The notes beneath the pieces were generated by a model, which worked only from the letters and a program-made list of their open reading frames with translations, was not told the origin of the DNA and did not search any database. A stretch of DNA of 64,000 bases from positions 186,001 through 250,000 of the forward strand of contig NZ_JAJUWR010000002.1 of assembly GCF_021390545.1 (NCBI RefSeq). The letters run 5' to 3'. Every line of letters begins with the position of its first letter. Within the stretch, counting starts at the first letter, position 1. This document shows, in pieces, positions 1 through 8,884 of this stretch. This stretch comes from Algoriphagus sp. AGSA1. Its GTDB lineage: Bacteria > Bacteroidota > Bacteroidia > Cytophagales > Cyclobacteriaceae. Both the position numbers and the translations under genes were made by a program.

Positions 1-1497
1 GATCTAAAGGGCTTTTCTACGGGAAGTTTTTCTGCATATAGTGAGATTTTGGAAGTAGGGGTTAGGACAGGAGAGGAATTCTACCCTCAGTTTCAGCATC
101 TGGCTGATAGTCTTGGAAGAAAATACTTTGTTCAAGGATTGAAAGAGGCTAAAGATTCTGTAAGATTGGGAGAGCTTTCGATTGTAGGAAACCGGCTTTT
201 TTCAACAGACTTAATCCGGTCTAAGTTGGATATGAAGGAAGGGGATCAGGTGAACAGGGAAGAACTGGAAGCAGGTGTGCGAAGGGTTTTTGGAATGAAT
301 GGATTTTATAAGGTGGATTATACCCTTGAAAAAGGCCTAGAGGATGAATATGATATGAAAATCCGGATCAAGGAAAAACCAAGTACTCTTTTAAGCACTG
401 CTATACATTATGATGACCAGTTTTCTGCCGGAGTGCTTTTAAACCTTACGGCCAGAGATGTGCTGGGACATAATTCCCGTACAGTTTTGTTGGCCGATGT
501 GTCTGAAAATCCTAAGCTGAGACTGGATTATTACAAATACACTGGAGTAAATAAGAATTTTGCTTTTAATTTCCGTGTAAATCACCTCAGACAGCAGTTG
601 CCGATCTATGAAAATGGAGAAGAAGAGCAGGTGGAAATAGGACGGAACACACGAATCGAAATGCAGGTAATTACCACTTCTTCACTAAAGCAGGCATTTT
701 ATCTGGGTGGTGTGATGGATCTTAACAGATCCAGGTACAGGTTTTCTGTGTCAGAGGTAGAGAATTTGAAAAGTGCACATCAAAATTTTTTAGGCGGTAG
801 GGGACAGTATTATAGGAATTCCCAGAACGACCGTAATTTCCCCACAAATGGAGCCGAGAGCCTGCTTCAGGCCACACTTCATTTCAAAGACTGGCTTAGA
901 ATTAAATTACTTCCTGGAGTAGATTCTGTAAACATCAATTCTGGTACGGGGCCAGTACAAATCCCGGTTAGTTTATTAGATGACTTTGTAAAGGAAATCA
1001 CCCCTAATCCCTATCTAACTGTTCTTGGTAGGTACACCAAGTTTTTTTCACTAGGATTCAAATGGCAATTAATACCGGAGATTGGGGGGGCAATAGTTTT
1101 TTCAGGTGAAGGAGAGGAAAAGATTTTTAGCCAAAACTTTGTTGGCGGCTATCAGAACATTCGATTTACAGATGTCCGATTTCGAGGGTTGAACTATGCG
1201 GAAGTGCAGACTAGTAATTACCTGAAGGTTGGAGCGGATTTTCAGTATATCCCCTTTCCAAAGATTTACCTCAGGGCGGGCGCCAACATGCTGGGGTACA
1301 GTGAGCACCTTCCCTTCCAGGATCCGGATTTTTTCAATCAGGTATTGCAAGAAGACCATTACTTGGGCTATGGTGCAGACATAAGCTACCAGTCCATACT
1401 GGGGCCTATAAGTGCAGGGCTTGGTTCTAATTCCAAAGACCGAAAACTCAGGGCCTATTTTTCACTGGGCTTTTCTTTCAATTATTCAGACAGGTAG
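1..1497 (+). CDS. Patatin-like phospholipase / BamA-type surface antigen, C-terminal part (5' truncated by window)
   Basis: The reading frame is open from base 1, so the true start lies upstream; a TTG at 49 is internal. The first visible residues (DLKGFSTGSFSAYSEILEVG) resemble the end of a patatin domain of the RssA/PlpD type. A POTRA-like module follows (about visible residues 60-125, around the SIVGNRLFSTDLIRSKL stretch), then an Omp85/BamA-type beta-barrel to the end. Proteins with this order are outer-membrane or self-secreted lipolytic proteins. The active-site part is outside the window, so catalysis cannot be judged. Nothing is co-directional downstream. An Omp85 protein without a patatin domain is less likely given the N-terminal stretch. 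Confidence 0.72.
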   Translation, partial: DLKGFSTGSFSAYSEILEVGVRTGEEFYPQFQHLADSLGRKYFVQGLKEAKDSVRLGELSIVGNRLFSTDLIRSKLDMKEGDQVNREELEAGVRRVFGMNGFYKVDYTLEKGLEDEYDMKIRIKEKPSTLLSTAIHYDDQFSAGVLLNLTARDVLGHNSRTVLLADVSENPKLRLDYYKYTGVNKNFAFNFRVNHLRQQLPIYENGEEEQVEIGRNTRIEMQVITTSSLKQAFYLGGVMDLNRSRYRFSVSEVENLKSAHQNFLGGRGQYYRNSQNDRNFPTNGAESLLQATLHFKDWLRIKLLPGVDSVNINSGTGPVQIPVSLLDDFVKEITPNPYLTVLGRYTKFFSLGFKWQLIPEIGGAIVFSGEGEEKIFSQNFVGGYQNIRFTDVRFRGLNYAEVQTSNYLKVGADFQYIPFPKIYLRAGANMLGYSEHLPFQDPDFFNQVLQEDHYLGYGADISYQSILGPISAGLGSNSKDRKLRAYFSLGFSFNYSDR

Positions 1498-1790
1498 GAT
1501 GGATTTTTAGAACTCAGAACTAGTAATAAGTATGACAAGTAGAAGTCATAAGTAGAAAGATGTTAGAATCAAGAGTCAAGCTTGCCTACTGGAGGTAGGA
1601 GCCAAGAAGCAAGGAGCCAGTTTGCTTATCTGGGGTGTGATCGTGATGCTTGATTATGTGGTTAACTTGTGTTGGATCCCATAGCAACCAAGCCATTCAC
1701 TAGTATCAAAGCCTCTTCCCTCTGCTGTCTTCTATCCAGCAAAGCAAGGAAAATATGCTAACTGGTATCATTGCCGATAATCACATAAAA
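1498..1790. other. Intergenic stretch without a gene; low-complexity and repeat-like DNA
   Basis: No credible gene is seen. The stretch holds AG-rich repetitive text with several variants of 'caagagtcaag/caaggagcc' around 1565-1625. It also holds a 39-bp segment (1741-1779) that recurs imperfectly at 56666-56703. Confidence 0.5.
1741..1779 (+). repeat. Dispersed repeat, copy A (partner at 56666-56703)
   Basis: The segment contains the exact stretch ctggtatcattgc and aligns with 56666-56703 over about 39 bp at roughly 80 percent identity by eye. Both copies are intergenic and lie near other repeat-like DNA. Function is unknown. Confidence 0.55.
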
Positions 1791-1830
1791 AAATAAAGCC
1801 ATTGTCTCCTATGAAGTGAGACAATGGCTT
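1791..1830 (-). terminator. Rho-independent terminator for the GH43 lipoprotein gene
   Basis: A perfect 13-bp inverted repeat (1796-1808 against 1818-1830, 9-nt loop) lies 28 bp beyond the stop codon of the minus-strand gene at 1858. On the minus strand the stem is followed by a T-rich tail (TTATTTTTTATG), as expected for an intrinsic terminator. Confidence 0.85.
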
Positions 1831-1857
1831 GCTAGTTGACAATCCTAAGGATAAGTT

Positions 1858-2970
1858 TTAGTTTGATTGATTAACCGGGTCAATTGTTTCGATCGAACCA
1901 TCTTCCAAGTGTTTTAAAGGTGCCATCTTGATGTTTCTCAGATGTGTCTTCCCGGATAGTTGGGTGTCGTGGTAGAAAATATACCAATCTCCGTCCACTT
2001 CCACGATCGAATGGTGATTGGTCCATCCATCCACTGGGTTTAGTACTACTCCCTGATATGTGAATGGACCGTATGGATTGTCAGCTGTAGCATAAGCTAT
2101 ATAGTGCGTGTCTCCAGTAGAATAGGATAGGTAGTATGTTCCATTGTATTTATGGACCCATGCGGCTTCGAAGAACCTTCTGTCATTATCCCCATTCAAA
2201 ATCGGTGAGCCATTCTCATCCAGGATTTTGATTTCTTTTGGCGTTTCAGCAAATTGGAGCATGTCTGCACTCATTTTTGCGATTATTGGTCCCAAAGCCG
2301 GCTGATCATCAGCGGGAAGACCATCAGTAGGGGCTGGCCCTTTATCATCGAATTTATTGTTTCTGTACTTCTGCAGCTGACCGCCCCAGATTCCACCGAA
2401 ATACATGTAGTAAGACCCGTCAGTATCTTCATATACGGAAGGATCTATGCTATAGCTTCCTTTGATAGGCTCGGGCTGGGCGGTAAAAGGGCCAGTAGGT
2501 GACTCGCCCATGGCAACACCGATTTTGAAAATATCATTTTCATCCTTTGCCGGAAAGTATAGGTAATAGTTACCGTCCTTCTCTGCTGCATCAGGTGCCC
2601 AAAGTTGTCTTTTAGCCCAAGGAATATCATCTACGCCAAGGACTTTACCTGCATCCACTATAGGCGAGCTGGGCGAATCCATAGAGTAAACATGGTAATC
2701 CATCATGTTGAAATGTGCTCCAAGATCATCTTCTGGCACCTCGGACTCTACATCGTGAGAAGGGTAGATGTATATTTTTCCGTCAAAAACATGGGCAGAG
2801 GGATCCGCCGTGTAATGGTCAGAAATCAAAGGTTGCGAAAGATACTTGGAAGCGATGCTGTCGGTTACCTCCGTTTCTGGGACTGTTTCGTTCGTTTCGG
2901 TTGTTTTGCTACAGGATGCCAACAACACGACGGCGCAACAAGCCGGAACTAGGTTAAATAGGTTTTTCAT
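1858..2970 (-). CDS. Glycoside hydrolase family 43 lipoprotein
   Basis: This 370-residue protein starts with a lipoprotein signal (LLASC, Cys20), so it is anchored in the envelope. It shows the three expected GH43 acidic residues: Asp56 in TADPSAHVFDG (base), Asp176 in SIDPSVYEDTDG (pKa modulator) and Glu268 in RRFFEAAWVHKYNGTYYLSYS (acid). GH43 enzymes are five-bladed propellers, mostly alpha-L-arabinofuranosidases, arabinanases or beta-xylosidases; the exact activity cannot be read here. The start is fixed by the lipobox and by the dispersed leader element that ends exactly at this ATG. It is transcribed alone, with a terminator at 1791-1830, and is divergent from the oxidoreductase genes at 3282. 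Confidence 0.88.
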   Translation of the reverse strand: MKNLFNLVPACCAVVLLASCSKTTETNETVPETEVTDSIASKYLSQPLISDHYTADPSAHVFDGKIYIYPSHDVESEVPEDDLGAHFNMMDYHVYSMDSPSSPIVDAGKVLGVDDIPWAKRQLWAPDAAEKDGNYYLYFPAKDENDIFKIGVAMGESPTGPFTAQPEPIKGSYSIDPSVYEDTDGSYYMYFGGIWGGQLQKYRNNKFDDKGPAPTDGLPADDQPALGPIIAKMSADMLQFAETPKEIKILDENGSPILNGDNDRRFFEAAWVHKYNGTYYLSYSTGDTHYIAYATADNPYGPFTYQGVVLNPVDGWTNHHSIVEVDGDWYIFYHDTQLSGKTHLRNIKMAPLKHLEDGSIETIDPVNQSN

Positions 2971-3081
2971 GTGTTTATAATTGATTTTTAATGGTCACAC
3001 CTGCCTGCCGGCAGGCAGGTGGAATCTCGCATGGCTTATAATCATCACAATGTGTGTCGCTCTCGAGATGCTCGATTTCAT
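2968..3081 (-). repeat. Dispersed leader element, copy 1 (ends at the ATG of the GH43 gene)
   Basis: Read on the minus strand it starts ATGAAATCGAGCAT at 3081. It runs through the conserved blocks GCGACACACA, ATGATTAT, GCGAGATTCCA and GACCATTAAAAATCA and ends ATAAACACATG at 2968, the ATG being the GH43 start. A 20-bp palindrome (cctgcctgccggcaggcagg, 3000-3019) is inserted between GATTCCA and TGTGACC. The frame from its first ATG is open for 28 codons (MKSSISRATHIVMIISHARF...) and stops 28 nt before the gene. See the other copies at 40677, 56350, 62556 and 62683. Confidence 0.8.
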
Positions 3082-3281
3082 AAATAGGTTTGTTTGTTAA
3101 ATACTTCAAGATAATTTGAAATTTGGATTATTCTATCATTTACAGGGAAAAACTAGGGTTTTAGAAAGTGATGCTTCAGGAAAATCCGTTGAAATAGTTG
3201 TTTTACCTTTTGAGTATTACCCAAGTAGCGGTCCATACTTTTCAGTATATTAGGAATTGATATACCCAATCTAACCTATTT

Positions 3282-3818
3282 ATGAACCGAAGAAAATCCC
3301 TCAAAATCTTAGGTGGGACTGCAGTTGGAATTGCAGGGCTGGTGCTGGCAGACTGGAAATGGCAGCTGCTGGATGGCATGGGCCACACAGGCTTTTTTTC
3401 CGCAAAGGAAGAAAAACTCATTTCTGCAATCGCTGATACTATTATCCCTTCAGGCTTACCTCCAAAAATCCCCGCTCCTGATGTCGAGCCAATCGGTGCA
3501 ATCAGCACAGGTACAGATATTTATATGATTAGTCTTTTTGAGCATTGCTATGAGAAGGAAGATCAGGATCAAATCAAATTTCAGCTTTCGATATTGGATA
3601 AGAAAGGCTTTTTAAAAAGTTCTAAAGAAGAACGCGAATCCTTACTGCTGCAGTTGGCTTTGTCGGAATCCGAATCAGACAATGCCTTTTTTGACATGGT
3701 GAAAACGGAATGCATTTTAGGGTTTACCACTGCCAAAGAAGTATTGGTGGATTATGGCAATTACAAAGTAGCTCCTGGGTTTTATCACGGGTGTGTAGAT
3801 CTTCCCCTTCAAGCCTGA
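3282..3818 (+). CDS. Gluconate 2-dehydrogenase subunit 3 family protein (small subunit of a GMC sugar dehydrogenase)
   Basis: This 178-residue protein has a TAT-type N-terminus (MNRRKSLKILGG, then a hydrophobic stretch to about residue 23). The helical body begins with the AKEEKLISAIADTIIPS motif typical of gluconate 2-dehydrogenase subunit 3 / LacC-like small subunits. In this family the protein escorts a leaderless FAD subunit through the TAT system and completes a periplasmic pyranoside dehydrogenase. The GMC gene starts 6 bp after its stop, so the two are surely co-transcribed. No cytochrome subunit gene is visible nearby, so the electron acceptor is unknown; the cupredoxin at 13228 is one speculative candidate. 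Confidence 0.85.
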   Translation: MNRRKSLKILGGTAVGIAGLVLADWKWQLLDGMGHTGFFSAKEEKLISAIADTIIPSGLPPKIPAPDVEPIGAISTGTDIYMISLFEHCYEKEDQDQIKFQLSILDKKGFLKSSKEERESLLLQLALSESESDNAFFDMVKTECILGFTTAKEVLVDYGNYKVAPGFYHGCVDLPLQA

Positions 3819-3824
3819 TACGAC

Positions 3825-5519
3825 ATGCTACAAGATTCAAAAGAGAAAAGAACCTATGACGCGATTGTGATAGGTTCTGGTGCCAGCGGAGGCTGGGCAG
3901 CCAAAGAATTAACAGAAAAGGGATTGAAAACACTTGTTCTTGAACGTGGCAGGATGGTAAGGCACATTGAAGATTACCCGACTGCTTCCAAAGCTCCATG
4001 GGAATTCGAATTTCGTGGTGCTGTACCGTTGGAGAGAAGATCAGGAATGGGGGGGAGCCGGTGGCTGAGGGAGGAGACTGCGCATTGGGCTTTGGCAGAG
4101 GATGAGCAGCCTATCATACAGGAAAAGCCCTTTCGTTGGTTTCGGGGCTATCATGTAGGGGGGAAGTCCCTGCTCTGGGCCAGGGCAACCCAGCGATGGA
4201 GTGATTTTGATTATGAAGGCCCTATACGGGATGGATTTGCGGTGGACTGGCCGATCCGCTATAAGGATATAGAACCTTGGTATGCTTATGTGGAAAAATT
4301 TGCGGGTATAGCTGGCAACAAGGATGGCTTGGCCGAGTTACCGGATTCCGATGTGATGCCAGGGTTTGAATTGAGCTGTATTGAGAACTATTACAAGGAG
4401 CAGCTGGCTGCTAATTTTGACAACAGGTATCTGATCCAGGGGAGATGTGCACACCTCACAGATCCTCAGGAAATCCACAGACAACAAGGAAGAAATAAGT
4501 GCCAGCATCAGGCCATGTGCAACCGGGGTTGTGTTTACGGGGGCTACTTTTCCTCTAATGCCTCTACTTTGCCATGGGCAGAAAAGACGGGGAATTTGAC
4601 AGTCCGTCCCGATGCAGTAGTGGAGTCCATCATCTACGATGATGCTAAAGGCAAAGCGACAGGTGTACGGATCATCGACAGAAATACCAAGGAAGCGATA
4701 GAGTTTTATGCGAAAATCATCTTCGTAAATGCCTCTACTATTGCCTCCAATGCTATTCTCCTCAATTCTAAATCATCTACTTTTTCTGAAGGAATAGGAA
4801 ATGAAAATGGACTGATGGGTAAATATTTGGCTTGCCATAATTACCGTGGTAAAGGAAGCGCAAGCTTCGAGGGTTTTTTGGACAAATTCAATGACGGAAG
4901 AAATCCGGGGCATGCCTATGTGCCTAGATTCAGGAATGTTTTCCGGCAAGACACAGATTTTCTCCGAGGATATTCGATAGGAATGTCAGGAGGTAGAGCT
5001 TTAGGCTCAGATACCAGCATGATCGGCGATCAGCTTCGGGATAATCTTCTGAACCAACAATACGGAGTCTGGCATATGGCTTCCTGGATGCAGGGAGAAA
5101 CTGTGCCTGTGGAGGATAATCACATGCGGCTCAGTACTGATCAGGTGGATAAATATGGTATTCCCCAGATTATCCTGTCCGTGGAGTGGAAAGAAAATGA
5201 CGATAAAATGGTAGTGGATTTTGTGGAGCAGCAGACATTGATGTATGAGAAAGCTGGATTTACCCACATCAAGGTAGAGGATTCTCATGCTGATCCGGGC
5301 TCGGATATCCACGAGATGGGTGGGGTACGAATGGGACATGACCCCAAGACTTCTCTGCTGAACAAATACAACCAGCTCCATCATTGCAAAAATGTCTTCG
5401 TCACTGACGGAGCTTGCATGACCAGTACCAGTACGCAAAATCCTACGCTGACCTTTATGGCTTTGACTGCACGGGCTGCAAATTATGCCGTGGATGAGCT
5501 GAACAGGCGAAATTTATAA
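3825..5519 (+). CDS. GMC family FAD oxidoreductase (sugar dehydrogenase large subunit)
   Basis: The protein has 564 residues. A Rossmann FAD motif GSGASGG sits at residues 17-23 with a following acidic end (VLERG). The C-terminal GMC_oxred_C signature is present (GGVRMGHDP ... VFVTDGACMTSTSTQNPTLTF). There is no own signal peptide, consistent with TAT co-export with the preceding subunit-3 protein. Relatives are gluconate 2-dehydrogenase and the LacA-type glucoside 3-dehydrogenase, which oxidises C3 of glucosides to 3-keto-sugars. The neighbouring ThuA, Gfo/Idh/MocA and TIM-barrel genes fit the 3-keto route, but this is inference from context. It is followed by the isomerase-like gene at 5607. 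Confidence 0.9.
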   Translation: MLQDSKEKRTYDAIVIGSGASGGWAAKELTEKGLKTLVLERGRMVRHIEDYPTASKAPWEFEFRGAVPLERRSGMGGSRWLREETAHWALAEDEQPIIQEKPFRWFRGYHVGGKSLLWARATQRWSDFDYEGPIRDGFAVDWPIRYKDIEPWYAYVEKFAGIAGNKDGLAELPDSDVMPGFELSCIENYYKEQLAANFDNRYLIQGRCAHLTDPQEIHRQQGRNKCQHQAMCNRGCVYGGYFSSNASTLPWAEKTGNLTVRPDAVVESIIYDDAKGKATGVRIIDRNTKEAIEFYAKIIFVNASTIASNAILLNSKSSTFSEGIGNENGLMGKYLACHNYRGKGSASFEGFLDKFNDGRNPGHAYVPRFRNVFRQDTDFLRGYSIGMSGGRALGSDTSMIGDQLRDNLLNQQYGVWHMASWMQGETVPVEDNHMRLSTDQVDKYGIPQIILSVEWKENDDKMVVDFVEQQTLMYEKAGFTHIKVEDSHADPGSDIHEMGGVRMGHDPKTSLLNKYNQLHHCKNVFVTDGACMTSTSTQNPTLTFMALTARAANYAVDELNRRNL

Positions 5520-5606
5520 GTATGTCTTGTCCTTAACCATTGAGACTGAGAATTCTATCAACGACTCCATTACTAGTTTCCCATCCTATTTATTAAATCA
5601 CATTCA

Positions 5607-6470
5607 ATGAAAAAACTAAATTTATTTTTCCTTTCCATACTTCTGAGCAGTATAGTTCCTATCCTCGCTTTTGCCCAGCAACAAGGCGACCCACTGCTTC
5701 AGGTTCCTTTGGGCGTGCAGTCCTATTCCTTCCGGAATCATTGGGAAAACGGAGTGGAGGCTACGTTAGATATCATCCAGGAATTGGGATTCAAAGAGCT
5801 GGAAGGCGGAGCACCGAAAGGTATGTCTGCCGAGGAATTTGTAAAGCTTTGCAAAGAGAGAGGGATCAGTATTCCATCAACAGGGACAGGATTCGAAGCC
5901 TTGGAGGCAGATCCCCAGCAAGTGGCTGATAAGGCGAAGGCTTTGGGAGCAAAGTATGTGATGGTAGCATGGATCCCACATGATGGTGACTTCACCAAAG
6001 CAAATGCTGACCGCGCTATCAAGGCATTTAATGAAGGAGGGAAAGTGCTGGCAGAGAATGGCATTATCTTCAAATATCATGTTCACGGCTATGAATTCCA
6101 GCCATATCAAAAGGGGACTTTATTTGACTACATGGTTGAAAATACGGATCCCACATACGTTTCTTTCCAGATGGATGTGATGTGGACGCATTTTGGAGGT
6201 GCTGACCCGGTAGCTTTATTGAAGAAATACGGTGATCGTTGGGTCTCTCTTCATCTGAAAGATCTTAGAAAGGGCGCACCTAAGGATATGACCGGACTGA
6301 CTGGTCCAGAAAATGATGTTGTCCTCGGTACTGGAGAATTGGATCTACCGGGAATTTTGAGAGAGTCAAACAAAATCGGGATCAAACATATGTTTTTAGA
6401 AGACGAAAGCGATGAGGAATTGGAAAATCTCCCGAAAAGCATTGCCTACCTGAAGAGCTTGAAGTATTGA
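5607..6470 (+). CDS. Secreted sugar phosphate isomerase/epimerase-like TIM-barrel protein
   Basis: The protein has 287 residues with a Sec signal peptide (about residues 1-23, ending LAFAQ). The AP-endonuclease-2/xylose-isomerase-like TIM barrel follows (GVQSYSFRNHWENG ... FKYHVHGYEF ... FQMDVMWTHFGG ... SLHLKDL ... HMFLEDESD). Putative metal ligands are in the YHVHGYEF, MDVMWTHF, LHLKD and LEDE segments. Secreted members of this superfamily lie next to GMC oxidoreductases in Bacteroidota. In the 3-keto-glycoside pathway a protein of this fold cleaves or isomerises the oxidised sugar, so that role is plausible but not shown. It is co-directional with the GMC gene and ends at a strong terminator. 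Confidence 0.83.
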   Translation: MKKLNLFFLSILLSSIVPILAFAQQQGDPLLQVPLGVQSYSFRNHWENGVEATLDIIQELGFKELEGGAPKGMSAEEFVKLCKERGISIPSTGTGFEALEADPQQVADKAKALGAKYVMVAWIPHDGDFTKANADRAIKAFNEGGKVLAENGIIFKYHVHGYEFQPYQKGTLFDYMVENTDPTYVSFQMDVMWTHFGGADPVALLKKYGDRWVSLHLKDLRKGAPKDMTGLTGPENDVVLGTGELDLPGILRESNKIGIKHMFLEDESDEELENLPKSIAYLKSLKY

Positions 6471-6514
6471 AGATTACTGTTGATTAAAGCATTTTATCAC
6501 ATATTGAACAAAAA

Positions 6515-6550
6515 CCAGACTAATTGGGGGCTAGTCTGGCTCTTGTTTTT
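6515..6550 (+). terminator. Rho-independent terminator after the secreted TIM-barrel gene
   Basis: An 8-bp perfect stem (ccagacta 6515-6522 against tagtctgg 6532-6539, 9-nt loop) is followed by cTCTTGTTTTT. It lies 45 bp after the stop codon at 6470. Confidence 0.8.
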
Positions 6551-6610
6551 ATTGGATACTTGGAAAAATCTATGCAGTAAGTGATTTTCTCCTTCTTTTA
6601 GAAATGTAGA

Positions 6611-7471
6611 TTACTTAATCGTTAGTTTTTTAAACTCTCGGGTAAGGTTGGTCAGCGACTCTTCCACCCCCATCCTTTCCAGTGAAGAAGCACCGACGAA
6701 GCCATGCACATCAGCTTTGTCCAATATCACCCGCACATCATCCGGGGTGTTGATAGGGCCGCCATGTGCCAGAAAGAATAAGTGCGGATTGACAGCTTTG
6801 GCAGCGGCTACGATTTGGTTTGTTCTTTCTATAGCCTCATCCATACTGCAGCTCGCTCCGGTGACGCCGATAGAGCCGCCCACTGTGGTGCCCACATGGG
6901 AAATGATGGCATCCGCACCGGCTTCGGCCATCTGTCTTGCTTCATCTGCCGTCGCCACATAGACGATGGAGAACAGGTCCATTTTATCTGCTATACGCAC
7001 CATTTCCACTTCTTTGTCGAATCCCATTCCTGTTTCTTCCAATACCTGTCGGAAATGACCGTCAACTATGGAGTGGGTAGGGAAATTGTTGATCCCGGAA
7101 AAGCCCATTTCCTTCACTTTCAATAGATGATGCCAGATTCTTCTGCGTGGATCAGATCCATGCACTCCGCAGATCACCGGGATTTCTTCCACTATGGGAA
7201 GTACTTCAAATTCCCCGATTTCCATGGCTACGGCATTGGCATCGCCATAGGCCATCAATCCAGCTGTGGAGCCATGCCCTGACATCCTGAATCTCCCAGA
7301 ATTATAAATAATCAGGAGATCGGCTCCTCCTTTTTCAATGAATTTGGCAGAAATGCCTGTGCCCGCACCTGCTGCAATGATGGCTTTCTTCTGGGTCAAG
7401 GTTTCTTTGAGTCTGTCTCTTACTTCCTGTCTGGTGTAGGGGTTTCCCTTTCCTGTCCATGGATTTGGCAT
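6611..7471 (-). CDS. Phosphoenolpyruvate hydrolase-like TIM-barrel protein (PEP_hydrolase family)
   Basis: The protein has 286 residues. It shows the characteristic start (RLKETLTQKKAIIAAGAGTGISAKFIEKGGADLLIIYNSGRFRM) and GHGSTAGLMAYGDAN, VICGVHGSDP and ISHVGTTVGGSIG segments of the TIM-barrel family related to the C-terminal half of the tomato Tm-1 protein. It has no signal peptide, so it is cytosolic. The gene directly upstream on the same strand (7667-8884) encodes the other half of a Tm-1-like protein, and the two are expected to act together. The biochemical substrate of the bacterial pair is not established. The gap to its partner is 195 bp. Confidence 0.85.
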   Translation of the reverse strand: MPNPWTGKGNPYTRQEVRDRLKETLTQKKAIIAAGAGTGISAKFIEKGGADLLIIYNSGRFRMSGHGSTAGLMAYGDANAVAMEIGEFEVLPIVEEIPVICGVHGSDPRRRIWHHLLKVKEMGFSGINNFPTHSIVDGHFRQVLEETGMGFDKEVEMVRIADKMDLFSIVYVATADEARQMAEAGADAIISHVGTTVGGSIGVTGASCSMDEAIERTNQIVAAAKAVNPHLFFLAHGGPINTPDDVRVILDKADVHGFVGASSLERMGVEESLTNLTREFKKLTIK

Positions 7472-7507
7472 AGTTTCTAATTTTTATTTTTCTATTTTTT
7501 CTATTTT

Positions 7508-7550
7508 TCCCGCAGATAATCGCAGAAAAAGAGGGGGATTTTCGCTGATT
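7508..7550. repeat. Short intergenic cgcagat/cgcaga repeat
   Basis: Between the two Tm-1-like genes the text ccgcagataatcgcagaaaa...ttcgctgatt carries spaced half-repeats of a type often seen between Bacteroidota genes. Function is unknown; it may be residual repeat DNA. Confidence 0.3.
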
Positions 7551-7634
7551 AAGACTGTCCTTCTTCTAAAGTTATCCTGCTTCTCTAGTAGCTGAATGTA
7601 GCTTACAATCTTGCCCCCTCACCTTACCAAGGTC

Positions 7635-7658
7635 TCGGTCTGTGTACTCACAGACCGA
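7635..7658. repeat. Perfect 10-bp inverted repeat TCGGTCTGTG/CACAGACCGA
   Basis: The arms are 7635-7644 and 7649-7658 with a TACT loop, just beyond the minus-strand stop at 7667. The minus-strand side lacks a T-run, so it is not a classical terminator for that gene. A near copy is at 10215-10238 and a half copy at 8913-8922. Confidence 0.6.
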
Positions 7659-7666
7659 AAAATCTA

Positions 7667-8884
7667 TCACTCAATCATCTCAAGCAATCTCTCCACCGCT
7701 GCCCTGGCAAATTCCTTTTCGTTAATATGAAAAGGCAAGTTGATAAAAGGTATCCCGGATTTCAAGTTTTCCTGAATGGATTTAGAAAGCTCTTCATTTG
7801 ATTTAGGATTATGAAAAACATTCCCTTCCGCATCAATTTGGGATATTCCTTTTTCCGGGAAAAGAACGGCTACCTCTCCGGGGGATTGATTTAGCTTCCC
7901 TGCCAAAATCTTGCCCAAATCTCGGTTTTCTTTTTCATTGGTTCGCATCAGCGTGACGGTCGGTACCCAAGCATACAATTGACGGTTTTTATACTTCTCC
8001 GGCACAGAATCCATAGTCCCAAAATTAACCATATCCATACAGCCGGGCACAACCACCTGAGGAATTCCCTGTTTCCCCGCGGCTTCCAGCCGGCTAGATC
8101 CGGCACTGCAAATACCACCACAAAGCTCATCCGCCAATTCGGTAGTGGTAATGTCCAAAATACCCGAAAAACATCCTTCCAGAGTAAGGCTTTCCAAGGC
8201 TTTTCCACCCACACCATTGGCATGGAAGTTCATTACTTCGTAGCCTTTCGCTTCCAGCATTTGGGTACAGTAGTCCACACAAGTGCTGGTGTTTCCAAAC
8301 ATACTGATTGCTATCCGCTTGGTATTGGTTGTTGCTTGTGGGATTTGTACTCTGCTCATGGCTACCAGCGCTGCGGCGGCTTGCTGTATGATGGGCTTGA
8401 TAATACTATTCAACGCTGCCACATCCACGACTGATGGCATTAGTAAAATATCCTTAACTCCGATTAGATCTGATAGATCTTTGCTGGCAAGTGTGGAAAT
8501 GCAGATTTTCGGCAATCCCAAGGGTAGGAATTGCATAGCCTTCAGCGTGACATAAGTACCACTTCCTCCACCCATGCCGATGACAGCATCAAATTTATTT
8601 TGCCGATGAAGATTGGCTAAAATTTTTGCCGCACCATGCCCCATGATATCCATGGCATAGCCCCGGTCGTTTTTTATCCTCACTGCTTCTAACTTTTCTC
8701 CTGCGGCTTCACAGATTTCCGCTGTTTTTATATCGACAGGAAAAAGCTCTGTCGAACCTAAGACCCCTACATTCACTGCCAATACCTTGGCTCCTTCAGC
8801 CAACAGGCAGTCTCGCAGGAAAGCGAAAATTTCACCTTTCGTGTCAAAACAGCCAAGCATTAGAATGGTAGGTTTTTGGGTCAT
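7667..8884 (-). CDS. Tm-1-like ATP-binding domain protein (UPF0261 family)
   Basis: The protein has 405 residues. The N-terminus (ILMLGCFDTKGEIFAFLRD) and the glycine-rich GMGGGSGTYVTLKAMQFLPLG and SMFGNTSTCVD segments are diagnostic of the UPF0261 family, which matches the N-terminal half of tomato Tm-1. The protein is cytosolic. It lies upstream of the PEP-hydrolase-like gene 6611-7471 on the same strand. In plants and fungi both domains form one polypeptide, whereas here they are split. The function in bacteria is unknown; its location among sugar-oxidation genes suggests a catabolic role, which is inference only. Confidence 0.87.
   Translation of the reverse strand: MTQKPTILMLGCFDTKGEIFAFLRDCLLAEGAKVLAVNVGVLGSTELFPVDIKTAEICEAAGEKLEAVRIKNDRGYAMDIMGHGAAKILANLHRQNKFDAVIGMGGGSGTYVTLKAMQFLPLGLPKICISTLASKDLSDLIGVKDILLMPSVVDVAALNSIIKPIIQQAAAALVAMSRVQIPQATTNTKRIAISMFGNTSTCVDYCTQMLEAKGYEVMNFHANGVGGKALESLTLEGCFSGILDITTTELADELCGGICSAGSSRLEAAGKQGIPQVVVPGCMDMVNFGTMDSVPEKYKNRQLYAWVPTVTLMRTNEKENRDLGKILAGKLNQSPGEVAVLFPEKGISQIDAEGNVFHNPKSNEELSKSIQENLKSGIPFINLPFHINEKEFARAAVERLLEMIE

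Noticed and set aside
3000..3021. GC-rich palindrome as a transcription terminator
   Set aside because: There is no T-run on either side, and it lies upstream, not downstream, of both flanking genes. It is better explained as a REP-like insert.
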